Assembly: GCF_039542035.1 (NCBI RefSeq)
Contig: NZ_BAABHJ010000005.1
Span: forward strand, 434,001 to 498,000
Length of the DNA: 64,000 nt
From: Actinoallomurus liliacearum
Lineage (GTDB): Bacteria; Actinomycetota; Actinomycetes; Streptosporangiales; Streptosporangiaceae
Direction of reading: 5' to 3'
Positions 7,451 to 16,230 of the stretch are shown in pieces; the first letter of the stretch is position 1, and each line of letters opens with the position of its first letter. The notes under the pieces were generated by a model that was not told where the DNA came from, did not search any database, and saw only the letters and a program-made list of their open reading frames with translations. The translations under genes and the position numbers were made by a program.

Positions 7451-7503
7451 CTTGATCCCTGGCGTGCACTGTCCCCTATAGGCAGTGCGCGCCAGGGATC
7501 AAG
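7451..7503. terminator. Hairpin A of the CTGGCG family (strong bidirectional terminator)
   Basis: Arms CTTGATCCCTGGCG (7451-7464) plus GCACTG (7466-7471) pair with CAGTGC (7483-7488) plus CGCCAGGGATCAAG (7490-7503). That gives 20 paired bases around one mismatch and an 11-nt loop. It separates the small plus-strand gene from the minus-strand HATPase gene, whose stop codon lies inside the right arm. It shares the core CTGGCG-n-CACTG with hairpin C at 29780-29816. Confidence 0.75.
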
Positions 7504-7882
7504 CGGTCAAGGCGCTCAGCTCCGCCGGCGTCAGCTCGACGCCGGGGGCCGGGATCAGGACGTGCATGGTCTTGCCGTCGGTTTCGTACGTCGTCCAGCG
7601 CACTGCCGAGAGGGCGTCCACGATCCCTAATCCCCAGCCGTTGTTCGGCACCGCGCACGGATCGATCGGTCGCGGATCCGGGTCGGTGATGGACCTGCGC
7701 ATCCATCGAGCGGTCGCCAGGACGCCGATCCGTACTGGCCGGTCCGGGTATGTCCACGCCGCGATCAGGCCGTCCTCGACCAACTTCCGCGCGGCGCGCA
7801 GGGCGTTCGTCCAGGTCTTGCCGTTCGGCGTCGGGGCCAGTATCGGCCTCGAAGGCGGCTGAGAGCCCTGCGCGCGAGACAT
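7499..7882 (-). CDS. Truncated HATPase (anti-sigma-like) protein
   Basis: 127 residues from ATG 7882. The C-terminal half matches the HATPase_c_2 fold of actinobacterial anti-sigma-like kinases: WTNALRAAR holds the N-box-like Asn, then ITDPDPRPI, GWGLGIVDALSAVRWTTY and the last strand DGKTMHVLIP. The N-terminal helix present in the intact relative at 30114-30551 (DSYEIALLASEL) is missing, because the next gene ends at 7899. It may be non-functional or a minimal ATP-binding protein. Hairpin A overlaps its stop. Confidence 0.6.
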   Translation of the reverse strand: MSRAQGSQPPSRPILAPTPNGKTWTNALRAARKLVEDGLIAAWTYPDRPVRIGVLATARWMRRSITDPDPRPIDPCAVPNNGWGLGIVDALSAVRWTTYETDGKTMHVLIPAPGVELTPAELSALTA

Positions 7883-7898
7883 TTTCCTGCTGCGGGGA

Positions 7899-9233
7899 TC
7901 ATTTGTGAGCCTGGAGGAATGCGGGTATGTCGGCGCGGGTCGGGTAGTTGGGCAAGGGGGCCGGTTCGTTCGCAAGGAATGCGGTGATGACGGCGGCGGC
8001 TCGTTCGTTGTTGTCGTCCAGGCCGTTCCACATGTGGTGTCCGACGCCGGGCATGTACTGGGTGCGCTGGATGGCGGGGTCATCGGCGAGGACGGTGGTC
8101 TCCCATTCGCGGATTTGCGCGGAGCACTCGGCGATCATGAGCATCGCGGGGGTGTGAGAGCGGCCCAGTTGTGGAGCGATGGAGGGCGAGTCCTTGATCG
8201 TCTGATCGACGTGGAGGCTCGCGGCGGCGCTGAAAGAGAAGTTCTCCGCCGTGTCCTCGGTGGGGATGCGGTGCGCGTCCCGTGCGCAGTAGCCGGACGC
8301 GGTGTCGCTGCCGAGATCGGCGGCCTTGAAGGCGTTGTCGCCTTCGGCCTGCCCGATCAGGCCGGTGCTGGGGCTGAGGAGCCCGAGTCGCATGAGGCCG
8401 AACGCGACGGCGTATCGGGGGACCCGCGTCGATCGTGGTCCGGTCATGGCCGGTGCGAGACCACGCCCGGAAGGCCGCCCCCGCTGCCCGGTGATCCGCG
8501 CGGTGGGTCCGTCCATGGGGCCGGGCTCTGCGATGATCGCCCGGTGCACGTGGGCGGCGACGTGCGGGTCGGCGAGCGCCCGGGTGAGCACCACCGCACC
8601 TGAGGAGAACCCGAGGACGTCGGCCGGGCCCTTGCCCAGACGGTCGACGAAGGCGCCGAGATCGCGGACCGACCGGGAAATGGTGTACTGCCCCATGGGG
8701 AGCAGATGGCTTCGTCCGCCGCCGGCCTGTTCGTAGGTATAGACGTCGTAACCCTGGTGTGCCAGGAGTTGCAGGAACCGGTGGTCGAGCACCGAGATGC
8801 CGCGGACGGGTCCGCCGTTGAGGTACACGAGGGGCCGTGGATGCCGGGTGCCGTCCTGGGCGGGCGGATAGTGGTACACCGCGACCCGGCTTCCGGTGGC
8901 CAGGCTCCAATACCGCGTCGCCACGAACGGTAGGGCGGTCGGATAACGCCGTTCTCTGGGCGCGGTCGGGACGCAGACCGATGCCGTCAGTGCCGCGACG
9001 ACGACCACCGGCAGGAGCCGCACCAGACGGGTCGGCCAGGTACGCCGGCGGCTCCGCCACAGCACGACGGCCGCGCCGATGCCGAGCGTCGTCAGCCAGG
9101 CGGCGAGTCCCGAGCCCGCCCCGTCCGTCAGGACGATCAGTGCGAGGAACAGGACGACCAGCGCGATGACCGCAACCAGGCTCAGGCCGAGACGACCGGC
9201 GAAGCGGACAGGACGGATGAACGGTTTCGGCAT
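7899..9233 (-). CDS. Membrane-anchored alpha/beta hydrolase
   Basis: 444 residues from ATG 9233, which follows an AGGA site. Three TM segments (about 12-105) come first, then an extracytoplasmic alpha/beta-hydrolase domain: oxyanion-type loop LVYLNGGPVRG, YEQAGGGRS, nucleophile elbow GFSSGAVVL (Ser), and the late His in MPGVGHHMWNG. This resembles proline-iminopeptidase-like hydrolases. Substrate unknown. It is divergent from a TetR gene, with palindromes between them, so it is probably repressed by it. Confidence 0.8.
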   Translation of the reverse strand: MPKPFIRPVRFAGRLGLSLVAVIALVVLFLALIVLTDGAGSGLAAWLTTLGIGAAVVLWRSRRRTWPTRLVRLLPVVVVAALTASVCVPTAPRERRYPTALPFVATRYWSLATGSRVAVYHYPPAQDGTRHPRPLVYLNGGPVRGISVLDHRFLQLLAHQGYDVYTYEQAGGGRSHLLPMGQYTISRSVRDLGAFVDRLGKGPADVLGFSSGAVVLTRALADPHVAAHVHRAIIAEPGPMDGPTARITGQRGRPSGRGLAPAMTGPRSTRVPRYAVAFGLMRLGLLSPSTGLIGQAEGDNAFKAADLGSDTASGYCARDAHRIPTEDTAENFSFSAAASLHVDQTIKDSPSIAPQLGRSHTPAMLMIAECSAQIREWETTVLADDPAIQRTQYMPGVGHHMWNGLDDNNERAAAVITAFLANEPAPLPNYPTRADIPAFLQAHK

Positions 9234-9250
9234 CGGCGGTCCTCGCAATA

Positions 9251-9293
9251 GTTTCCAAACACTGTTTCAAAACAACGTTAGCAGCTTCGCTAA
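9251..9293. promoter_or_regulatory. TetR operator region with three palindromic sites
   Basis: Two copies of a 10-bp symmetric site, GTTTCCAAAC (9251-9260) and GTTTCAAAAC (9264-9273), are followed by TTAGC (9278-9282) / GCTAA (9289-9293). All lie between the hydrolase and TetR start codons in an otherwise GC-rich region. They are good candidates for TetR binding and divergent promoter elements. Confidence 0.55.
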
Positions 9294-9303
9294 GCTGGTC
9301 GTC

Positions 9304-9927
9304 GTGGGTAGGCCGAGAACGAACGACGACACCGTCAAGGAGCGGCTCGTCGAGTCCGCGACCGAGATGTTCGCCACCCGCCCGCGGGAGTCGATCACCG
9401 TGCGCGCCCTTGCCGCCGCCGCCGGGACATCCACCGCGGCCCTGTACTCGCTGTTCGGCGACAAGGACGGGCTGATCGGCGAGGTGCGCGACAGGGCGGT
9501 CGCCGGGCTGTTCAAGGACCTGTCGGCGGTGCCCGCCTCCGACGACTCCCTCGCCGACCTTTATGCGCTTGCCGTCGCCTACCGGGGATGGGGGCGCGAG
9601 CACCGCCACCTTTACACCGTGTTGTTCGGTGGCGTGCAGTCCTTCGATCCGTCGGGCGCGGTCGGTGCCGCCGACCCGGTACGACCGCTCATCGACGCGA
9701 TAGGTCGCGCCGTGTCGGCGTCCGTGCTGGCCGGCGACGCGACATCCATCGCCATCTCCATCTGGGTCACCCTGCACGGACTCGTGACTCTCGAACTGGG
9801 CGGGGCGCTCGACGCCGCCACGGCCGAGACGGTATTTCGATCGACGATCCTCGCGACACTGCGGGGCTGGACGACCCCGCCGGTGTTCGGCACCCTTCGG
9901 CGCGCCGAAGCCGCGCCGTCGTGTTGA
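9304..9927 (+). CDS. TetR family transcriptional regulator
   Basis: 207 residues from GTG 9304 (MGRPRTNDDTVKERLVESAT). The TetR DNA-binding domain occupies about residues 10-55, with the recognition segment AAGTSTAALYSLFGDKDGL. The C-terminal ligand domain includes YRGWGREHRHLYTVLFGG and ISIWVTLHGLVTLELGG, typical of the TetR_C_33/WHG group. The long in-frame extension upstream to 9079 is rejected because it would cross the operator region. It is divergent from the hydrolase gene. Confidence 0.9.
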   Translation: MGRPRTNDDTVKERLVESATEMFATRPRESITVRALAAAAGTSTAALYSLFGDKDGLIGEVRDRAVAGLFKDLSAVPASDDSLADLYALAVAYRGWGREHRHLYTVLFGGVQSFDPSGAVGAADPVRPLIDAIGRAVSASVLAGDATSIAISIWVTLHGLVTLELGGALDAATAETVFRSTILATLRGWTTPPVFGTLRRAEAAPSC

Positions 9928-10059
9928 CGCACCGGCCTACCCGCTGACGCCGATCGCGGCGTGACGGCAGACCTGGCCTCGTTCGGCCAATCGCTGTGTG
10001 CGTGATGCCCGGAATGTAAGGTTTGTGATCTTCATTCTGCGGTGTGGCGGAGGGTGGCC

Positions 10060-11547
10060 ATGGGGTTGGGGAGACGCACGCTCATCATCGGGGTGGCCGG
10101 TGCTCTTGTCCTCGGCTCGCTGCCCGCGACCGCCTCGGCGACGACCTGGCGGTACCTCACGATCAAGGGGCTGAGCCGCGCCGGGAAGGTGCCCTGGATC
10201 ACCGCGCAGATCTACGATCCGGCGGCCAAGAAGTCCTGGCCGGTGATGGGCCGCGACAACGCCGTGGCGAAGCTGCCGGACAAGCGGACGTACGAGATCT
10301 ACGCGACGCTCGCGCGGAACGAGCCGGGGGAGTCGCCCGAGAACACCGTGGTCCTGGCCACGTACAAGCTGTCCAAGGGCCATGATCACGTCACGCTCAG
10401 CGCCAAGGGTGGGAAGGCGATCGACCTGTCGGTCGGCGACCCGTCCGTGCAGGGCCGGATCCGGGTGCACGTACGGCACGGGGCGATGGACTTCACCACC
10501 GACGACGTTCCCGGACGGCTGTACGCGGTGCCGGTCAAGCGCTCCGGGGTGACGTTCAGCCAGGGCAGCACCTGGACCGGGTCCGGCACACTGTACCGAC
10601 TCGGAACCTCCTACTCCGCAGGCATCCCCGCCGGCGTCACCCAGCACGTCACCAAGGCCGACCTCGCGGAGGTCAAGGTCACCTACCGGTCCTTCAGTGA
10701 CGGGATGAAGGTGAACCCGCGCTGCCGGGGCACCGCCTGGGGCGGCGACGACGAGCTGTGGTTCGACGCGCCCACGACCCTCACCGAGTACGTCCAGCCG
10801 GGGGCGGCCTGCAAGCGGGAGCTGTGGTACGAGTCGTCGTCCCACCCGCTGTTCGGCAACGTCACCCTGGCCACCCGGACGTACGCCAAGGGCACGGCGC
10901 CCGTTGAGACCTGGAACGCCGCGGTGTTCGGGCCCGCCGCACCCGGTGGTTACCGGACGGGCGACCAGTTGCACTACACGCCGGTCAACCTGCTGTCCGA
11001 CGCTCCCGGCAACTGGGGATTCGACCAGTTCACCATCGCGAACGTGAAGCTCCAGGCCGGCACCAAGGCGCTCGGACTTGACGCGTACGAACCGGACGTC
11101 ACCCTCGGGAAGTCGGCGACGACCTACCACCTCGACGTGACGGCCACCCGCGACGCTGCCGAGGCGACGCTGTCCGACCGCGTCCAGGTGAGCTGGGTGT
11201 TCACATCGGCGCGGACGTCGAAGAAGACGGTGCTGCCGCTCAGCACCGTACGGTTCGCGCCGCGTGGCCTCGACGACCGGAACGCCGCCGCGCCCGGCTC
11301 CACCACCGAGATCCCGGTCCGCGTCGTGACCAACCCCGGCGCGACCGCGCACGCGGTCACGACGCTGACGGTCGAGGCGTCCACGGACGGGTCCAAGACC
11401 TGGCAGACCCTCCCGGTCGTGAACGGGACGGTGTCCGTGACCAATCCGGCCGAGCCGGGCTATGTCGACCTGCGGGCGACGGCCGTCGACAGCGCGGGGA
11501 ACCAGGTGACGGAGACCGTCTCGCGCGCCTACCGGGTGGCGGGCTGA
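10060..11547 (+). CDS. Secreted beta-rich protein with signal peptide
   Basis: 495 residues. ATG 10060 lies 5 bp after GGAGGG. The signal peptide (RRTLIIGVAGALVLGSLPATASA) should be cut near residue 27. The mature protein is rich in Thr, Val and Tyr, predicted mostly beta, with two cysteines (in PRCRG and AACKR) that could pair. The end resembles an immunoglobulin-like repeat (LTVEASTDGSKTWQTLPV, PGYVDLRATAVDSAGNQVTE). The same C-terminal architecture ends the 598-residue secreted protein at 55513-57309, so the two are distant paralogues. Similar modules occur in proteins linked to secreted subtilases. The function is unknown. Confidence 0.8.
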   Translation: MGLGRRTLIIGVAGALVLGSLPATASATTWRYLTIKGLSRAGKVPWITAQIYDPAAKKSWPVMGRDNAVAKLPDKRTYEIYATLARNEPGESPENTVVLATYKLSKGHDHVTLSAKGGKAIDLSVGDPSVQGRIRVHVRHGAMDFTTDDVPGRLYAVPVKRSGVTFSQGSTWTGSGTLYRLGTSYSAGIPAGVTQHVTKADLAEVKVTYRSFSDGMKVNPRCRGTAWGGDDELWFDAPTTLTEYVQPGAACKRELWYESSSHPLFGNVTLATRTYAKGTAPVETWNAAVFGPAAPGGYRTGDQLHYTPVNLLSDAPGNWGFDQFTIANVKLQAGTKALGLDAYEPDVTLGKSATTYHLDVTATRDAAEATLSDRVQVSWVFTSARTSKKTVLPLSTVRFAPRGLDDRNAAAPGSTTEIPVRVVTNPGATAHAVTTLTVEASTDGSKTWQTLPVVNGTVSVTNPAEPGYVDLRATAVDSAGNQVTETVSRAYRVAG

Positions 11548-11993
11548 GCGCCACGGGCGGTCGCGCCTGCGCGCGGTTCGTTCACCAGTGGTTCGGGCAG
11601 GCGTCGCGAGGACGGGTCGACACGACCGAGACGGCCGCTCGATCACCCGCCATGGCGGCACGACGCGGCCCGGCGAACCGCGGGATGTCCGTCCCAACCC
11701 GTCCCATCCCCTGAAGGGCCCTGGATCGAGGCCCTGAGGCGACCTGCTCCATCGCCGTCGCCCGGTTCGACGAGCGTCCCAGGCTCATCCCACTTCATGC
11801 TCTGACCTGCAACGCGGAGATATCACTCCTTACTGTCGGGGACGGCGGACACGGATGTCGCTCATCCCCTCCGATCGCAGTAAAGGAGAAATCTCGTCGT
11901 GCGCGATAGAGACGCCGATTCTCTCCTGCCCGACGCCGGAGCACCCCGGGGCACTGCGCCGTTCCGGTGGGCGGCGGCCGTACGGAGGCGGGT
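11548..11993. other. 446-bp intergenic region with an interrupted inverted repeat
   Basis: No convincing gene is seen. The main structure is an interrupted inverted repeat: GAGAT (11817-11821) and CTCCTTACTG (11826-11835) pair with CAGTAAAGGAG (11878-11888) and ATCTC (11891-11895), leaving about 42 nt between the arms. It lies 100 bp upstream of the AraC gene and could be a looped operator, an attenuator or a mobile-element scar. A GGAGG ribosome site for the AraC gene is at 11984-11988. Confidence 0.5.
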
Positions 11994-12971
11994 GTGACCA
12001 TGCCCGCCGAGAGCGCCGCGGTTCGTCTTCAGCGGCCCGAGGACCTGCAGGCGGTGGCATCGTCGATCCTGGTGCCCCTGCGCGTCACCGCCCCGGTCGA
12101 CGCGGCCTTTCCGGGGAGGTTCCGGGCGACCGTGGACTCCGCCCACGTCGGCCCGGTGATCCTCGCGCACATTCGTGGCGCGGCGCACCAGGTGACGCGC
12201 GAGGCCGACCACATCAGCTCCACCGACGGTGAACTGCTCAAGGTGACCCTGCACCGAAGCGGACCGGCGGACGTCTTCCAGGACGACCGCACGCGTCGCG
12301 CGAGGGCCGGCGACCTCGTGGTCTTCGACACCGCCAGGCCGTATCGGCTCACGGTCACGGATGCCTGCGACGTCATCGTGATCGCGGTGCCGCGCACCAT
12401 GCTCGGCGCCAACGCCGACGTCATCAGCCGGCGAGCGGCCATGCCGGTGCCCTGCGAGGCCGGGACGCGCGCGGTCATCGCCGCCTTCTTCTCGGACCTC
12501 GCCGAGCGTATCGACGACCTGCCCGGCGGGTCCAACCTCCACCTGGCCGACGCGCTGGCCTCCCTGCTCGTCGCCACCTTCACCGACACCAGCCCGCAAC
12601 GTGTCGAGGTGACCGCCGACCTCACCGACCGGATCACCGCCTACACCATCGCGAATCTGGGCGATCCCGCCCTGTCGGTGGAGTCCGTCGCCCGCCGCCA
12701 CGGCATCTCTCCCCGCTACCTGCATCGGCTCTTCCAGCGGCGGGGCATCACCTTCGCCGCCTGGGTCCGGCAGGAACGGCTCATCCGGATCCGCCGAGAC
12801 CTCCAGGACCCCGCTCTAGCGACCCGTACCGCCGCCGCCATCGCCGCTCGGTGGGGCATTCCTGATTCCGGCCACCTCAGCCGGGCCCTCAAGAAGGAGT
12901 TCGGCCTCTCCGCGGCCGGGATCCGCCGCACGTCACCACCGAGTGGCAACGGCCGTGGCGCGGATCTGTGA
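11994..12971 (+). CDS. AraC family transcriptional regulator
   Basis: 325 residues from GTG 11994 (5 bp after GGAGG); ATG 12000 is the alternative. The N-terminal cupin-like AraC-binding domain (about 20-190) has a ligand-pocket pattern (HISSTDGELLKVTLHRSGPA, GDLVVFDTARPYRL). The C-terminal double helix-turn-helix (about 215-320) includes LSVESVARRHGISPRYLHRL and the second helix IAARWGIPDSGHLSRALKKE. The arrangement is that of NimR/FeaR-like AraC proteins. No adjacent co-directional target gene is obvious. Confidence 0.9.
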   Translation: MTMPAESAAVRLQRPEDLQAVASSILVPLRVTAPVDAAFPGRFRATVDSAHVGPVILAHIRGAAHQVTREADHISSTDGELLKVTLHRSGPADVFQDDRTRRARAGDLVVFDTARPYRLTVTDACDVIVIAVPRTMLGANADVISRRAAMPVPCEAGTRAVIAAFFSDLAERIDDLPGGSNLHLADALASLLVATFTDTSPQRVEVTADLTDRITAYTIANLGDPALSVESVARRHGISPRYLHRLFQRRGITFAAWVRQERLIRIRRDLQDPALATRTAAAIAARWGIPDSGHLSRALKKEFGLSAAGIRRTSPPSGNGRGADL

Positions 12972-13113
12972 TCACGTCCGGCCTTTGCGCCGCGACATTC
13001 GGGCTGTGTACGCGAAATGGCGAATCGGCGAGCACGGATTGGCGAACGAAACGGCGATTCGGTTTCAACGCGACCCTATGCTTCGGTTGTCCGCGATCAA
13101 TTGACTCGAATGG

Positions 13114-13656
13114 ATGGGCGAGATGGCCGACGACCGGACGTCGCTTCCCGATCTAAGGAGCGTTCCCGAGCCGGTGTCCCGGCTGGCCGCCGGCCGGATG
13201 CTCGGTGACTACCTGGGCAGGCGCGGTTGGGGGGATCCCCGGAAGAAGATCGGCCTGAGCCTCCTCGCCATCCTGACGGCGGTAGTGGGCGAGATCCTCG
13301 TCGTCCAGATTCTGGGCTTCTTCTTCTTGCACCTCGTCATGCTGATGCTCTTCATCGGAGGGATCTCGAACGCGATCGCCGCGCTGGCCCGAGGACGCCA
13401 GGAGAATTACCTTTTCGCCCGTGGCCTGGTGCACAGCAAGAACGATGAGCTGCGCACGGTCGAGTGGCCGCAGGTGGCCCGCCTCGGCAGCAAGGCCGTC
13501 GGCGGTCACGGGCTGACCGGCGGACGCCACGCCCTGCTCCATCTGCAGGACGGCGGGTCCATCAAGATTCCGCTGACCCAGCAGGCGGCGACCAAGGATC
13601 CGTTCATCCAGAACCTGGTGCACCTGCTCAAGGAGCACGGCCGGCCCATCGAGTGA
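13114..13656 (+). CDS. Membrane protein with two TM helices and a PH-like tail
   Basis: 180 residues (start ATG 13114 or 13123; neither has a clear ribosome site). An N-terminal cytoplasmic stretch precedes two long hydrophobic helices (about residues 45-90, GLSLLAILTAVVGEILVVQI then FFFLHLVMLMLFIGG). A soluble C-terminal domain with beta-strand spacing follows (RGLVHSKNDELRTVEWPQVA, RHALLHLQDGGSIKIPL), like the small PH-like domains of actinobacterial membrane proteins. The function is unknown. Its 3' end is 1 bp from that of the convergent adaptor gene. Confidence 0.75.
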   Translation: MGEMADDRTSLPDLRSVPEPVSRLAAGRMLGDYLGRRGWGDPRKKIGLSLLAILTAVVGEILVVQILGFFFLHLVMLMLFIGGISNAIAALARGRQENYLFARGLVHSKNDELRTVEWPQVARLGSKAVGGHGLTGGRHALLHLQDGGSIKIPLTQQAATKDPFIQNLVHLLKEHGRPIE

Positions 13657-13657
13657 C

Positions 13658-14884
13658 CTAGCCGGACGTCACGACGCGTTCGCCCTTCGACAGGCCCGAG
13701 GTGATCTCGACGTACGTGTCACCGCGGACGCCGACCTTGATGGTACGGGTAACGGTGCGGTCGCCCTGCCGCACCCGGACGGTGGAGGTGCCGTTCGCCG
13801 CGGTCCGTACGGCCGATGAGGGCACGTGGAGCACGTCCGCCGCGGACGCCGTGGTGACCGACACGGTTCCGGACTGGCCGATCAGCACCTTGGACGGCAC
13901 GTCGTCGAAGGCGATCATCACGCCGTACTTGACGAGCTGGTCGCTGGTCGTCGCGTTGGTGTCGACGTGCGTGACCGACCCGGCGTAGGTCTTCGTGCTG
14001 TCCGTGCTGAGGGTGATCTTGGCTTCCTGACCGACGTGGATGTGCGCCACGTCGTTCTGGGAGAACGTCGCCTGCAACTGCAGTTCGTTCAGGTCCCCGA
14101 TGGTGATGAACGTGCTCGACGCCGAGGCCGTGTCACCGGCGTGGCCGTTCACGGCGAGGACGGTGCCGTCGATCGGTGCCTTGATGACCGTTCCGGCCAG
14201 CGCCCGCTCCGCCTGGGTGAGGGTGTTCTTGGCCTGGATGACCCGCGCCTCGAGCTGCGCCGCCGAGGTCGTGCCGCCCTGGGGCGTACCACCGCCGGAG
14301 GAGTTTCCGGAGGCCGGCGCCCTCGACGTTCGCGTGTTCTGCGGGGTGCTCGGCCGGGTCGACGGGCGTTTCGTCGAACTCGGTGTGCTCGTCTTCGCCG
14401 AGGGCGTCGGGGTCGGCGAGACCGTCGGCCGGTAGGCGGCCAGGGCGATGGTCGCGCGATCCGCGGTCGTCGCCGCGGCCGCGTCCGCGCTCGTCGTGCC
14501 GCTCCCGGAGGACTCGGCGGCCTCGGCGGCGGCCAGCGCGGCGCGGGCCGCCGCGACGTCCTCCAGAGCCACGGTCTGGTCGACGCGGGCCAGGCGGGCA
14601 CCCGCGTGCACCTTCGCGCCGACCTTGACGTACACCCTCTTCACCGTGCCGGACGTGCTGAACGCCAGGTCGCGGCTGTCGGCGCTCGTGACGTTCCCCG
14701 CCGCGCCCGCCGTGGCGGTCACCTCGCCCTCGGCCACCGTCGCGTACGTCGGTGCCGCCCCACTCCCACCGCCGGTGCCGACGGCGACGGCCGTCACCGC
14801 GCCGATCACGGCGACGCCGATTACGCCGGTCGCCACCTGGGTACGTTTCAGCCGGAAATTCGGCGCGGACACCCGAAAGCTCAT
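13658..14884 (-). CDS. HlyD-like efflux adaptor (periplasmic-adaptor family)
   Basis: 408 residues with one N-terminal membrane anchor (about 16-38). A split biotinyl-lipoyl-like domain follows: SGTVKRVYVKVGAKVHAGARLARVD before, and IKAPIDGTVLAVNGHAGDT after, an Ala-rich helical hairpin interrupted by a Ser/Thr/Pro linker. Beta-barrel and membrane-proximal domains come next (VLIGQSGTVSVTT, VLHVPSSAV, GLSKGERVV). This is the YknX/MacA-type adaptor of Gram-positive MacB exporters. It is divergent from a second adaptor at 14983, so the efflux locus has two. Confidence 0.88.
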   Translation of the reverse strand: MSFRVSAPNFRLKRTQVATGVIGVAVIGAVTAVAVGTGGGSGAAPTYATVAEGEVTATAGAAGNVTSADSRDLAFSTSGTVKRVYVKVGAKVHAGARLARVDQTVALEDVAAARAALAAAEAAESSGSGTTSADAAAATTADRATIALAAYRPTVSPTPTPSAKTSTPSSTKRPSTRPSTPQNTRTSRAPASGNSSGGGTPQGGTTSAAQLEARVIQAKNTLTQAERALAGTVIKAPIDGTVLAVNGHAGDTASASSTFITIGDLNELQLQATFSQNDVAHIHVGQEAKITLSTDSTKTYAGSVTHVDTNATTSDQLVKYGVMIAFDDVPSKVLIGQSGTVSVTTASAADVLHVPSSAVRTAANGTSTVRVRQGDRTVTRTIKVGVRGDTYVEITSGLSKGERVVTSG

Positions 14885-14982
14885 GGCGCGCCATGATGAC
14901 GAGCCCGGATGAGACCAATCTGGGCCTTAAATGAGAGTTTCCTGGGGAAGGTCTCTCATCGTATTTTCATTTTTAAATTAGG

Positions 14983-16230
14983 GTGATCCAACCTTCCTCC
15001 GCCAGCTTGTGCCAGGTGAAACGTCTACTCGGACGCAGATCCCTCGTGATCAACGGCGCGCTGGGCGTGCTGTTGGTCACCGGCATCGGCGTCGGATATC
15101 TCTCGCTGACCGGCGGAGACGATTCGGCCGGCGCGTCCGCCCTCAGCCGTACGTCCCGGGTCACGCGCGGCACCGTCGTCTCGTCGGTGTCGGCCTCGGG
15201 ATCGGTGGCGAGCGCCAGGAGCCGTTCGCTGTCGTTCACGACCTCCGGCACGGTCGCCAAGATCTATGTCCAGGCGGGTGACAAGGTCTCCAAGGGCGAA
15301 CTGCTGGCCCGGCTCGACACGACCTCCGCCCAGGAGAACCTCACCTCGGCCAAGGCGAACCTCACCGCGGCCGCGGACGGCGACACCTCCACCGCCTCCG
15401 GCTACTCCTCGTACGTCTCGGCGAAGAACGCCTACAACCAGGCCGTCCGCGCGCTGGCGGGGACCGAGCTGCGGGCGCCCTTCGCCGGCACGGTCGTCGC
15501 TCTCAATGGCACGGTCGGCGGCTCGTCCTCCGGCTCGGGATCCTCTTCAAGCTCCGGTTCACAGGGCTCCTCGTCCGGGTCCTCCGGCCAGGCCGGGAAC
15601 GGCGGCGGCTCCGGCGGCTCGTCCGGGTCGTCGAGCACGAGTAGCTCGTCCTCGTCGGGGAGCGGGTTCATCGAGCTGGCGGACCCGAAGAAGCTCATGG
15701 TCACCGGGGAGTTCACCGAGGCCGACGCGATCAAGCTGAAGACCGGCCAGAAGGCCACCGTCTCCTTCGACGCGCTCAGCGGCACGACCGCCACCGGCAA
15801 GGTCACCCAGATCGACATGTCGCCGACGACCAGCAACAACGTCGTGCAGTACGGCGCGACCATCACCCTGACCTCGATTCCGAGCTCGGTGCGGATCGGC
15901 CAGACCGCGACCGTGCAGGTGACCACGGCCACGGCGCAGAACGTCCTGTACGTCCCGGCGGCCGCCGTCCGTACGGCCGGCGGGCAGAGCACGGTCACCG
16001 TCCTGCAGAACGGCAAGCAGACCGTCAAAACCGTGACGACCGGCGTCAAGGGCAACCAGGGCACCGAGATCAAGTCCGGGCTGAACGAGGGCGACCAGGT
16101 GGTGATCACCACGACGACCAGCACGAGCGGCTCCAGCGGCTTCGGCCGGGCCGGCGGCGGGCTCGGCGGCGGCATCGGCGGCGGCGGTGGCGCGCCCGGC
16201 GGCGGCGCTCCCGGGGGAGGCCGGCCGTGA
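14983..16230 (+). CDS. HlyD-like efflux adaptor with Ser/Gly linker and Gly-rich tail
   Basis: 415 residues (GTG 14983; GTG 15016 is also possible, neither with a ribosome site). A signal-anchor (about 24-42) is followed by the lipoyl half-motifs SGTVAKIYVQAGDKVSKGELL and LRAPFAGTVVALNGTVGG. The usual coiled-coil hairpin is replaced by a very short helical segment plus a ~45-residue Ser/Gly linker. A beta-barrel follows, then a C-terminal tail of Gly-Gly-Gly-Ala-Pro repeats. The stop overlaps the ATPase start (GTGA), so it is the first gene of an export operon. Confidence 0.88.
   Translation: MIQPSSASLCQVKRLLGRRSLVINGALGVLLVTGIGVGYLSLTGGDDSAGASALSRTSRVTRGTVVSSVSASGSVASARSRSLSFTTSGTVAKIYVQAGDKVSKGELLARLDTTSAQENLTSAKANLTAAADGDTSTASGYSSYVSAKNAYNQAVRALAGTELRAPFAGTVVALNGTVGGSSSGSGSSSSSGSQGSSSGSSGQAGNGGGSGGSSGSSSTSSSSSSGSGFIELADPKKLMVTGEFTEADAIKLKTGQKATVSFDALSGTTATGKVTQIDMSPTTSNNVVQYGATITLTSIPSSVRIGQTATVQVTTATAQNVLYVPAAAVRTAGGQSTVTVLQNGKQTVKTVTTGVKGNQGTEIKSGLNEGDQVVITTTTSTSGSSGFGRAGGGLGGGIGGGGGAPGGGAPGGGRP

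Noticed and set aside
8080..9777. 565-residue minus-strand frame
   Set aside because: Overlaps the hydrolase and TetR genes in a wrong frame; no recognisable motif.
11582..11788. 68-residue minus-strand frame in the gap before the AraC gene
   Set aside because: No ribosome site, no similarity, unconvincing codon pattern.
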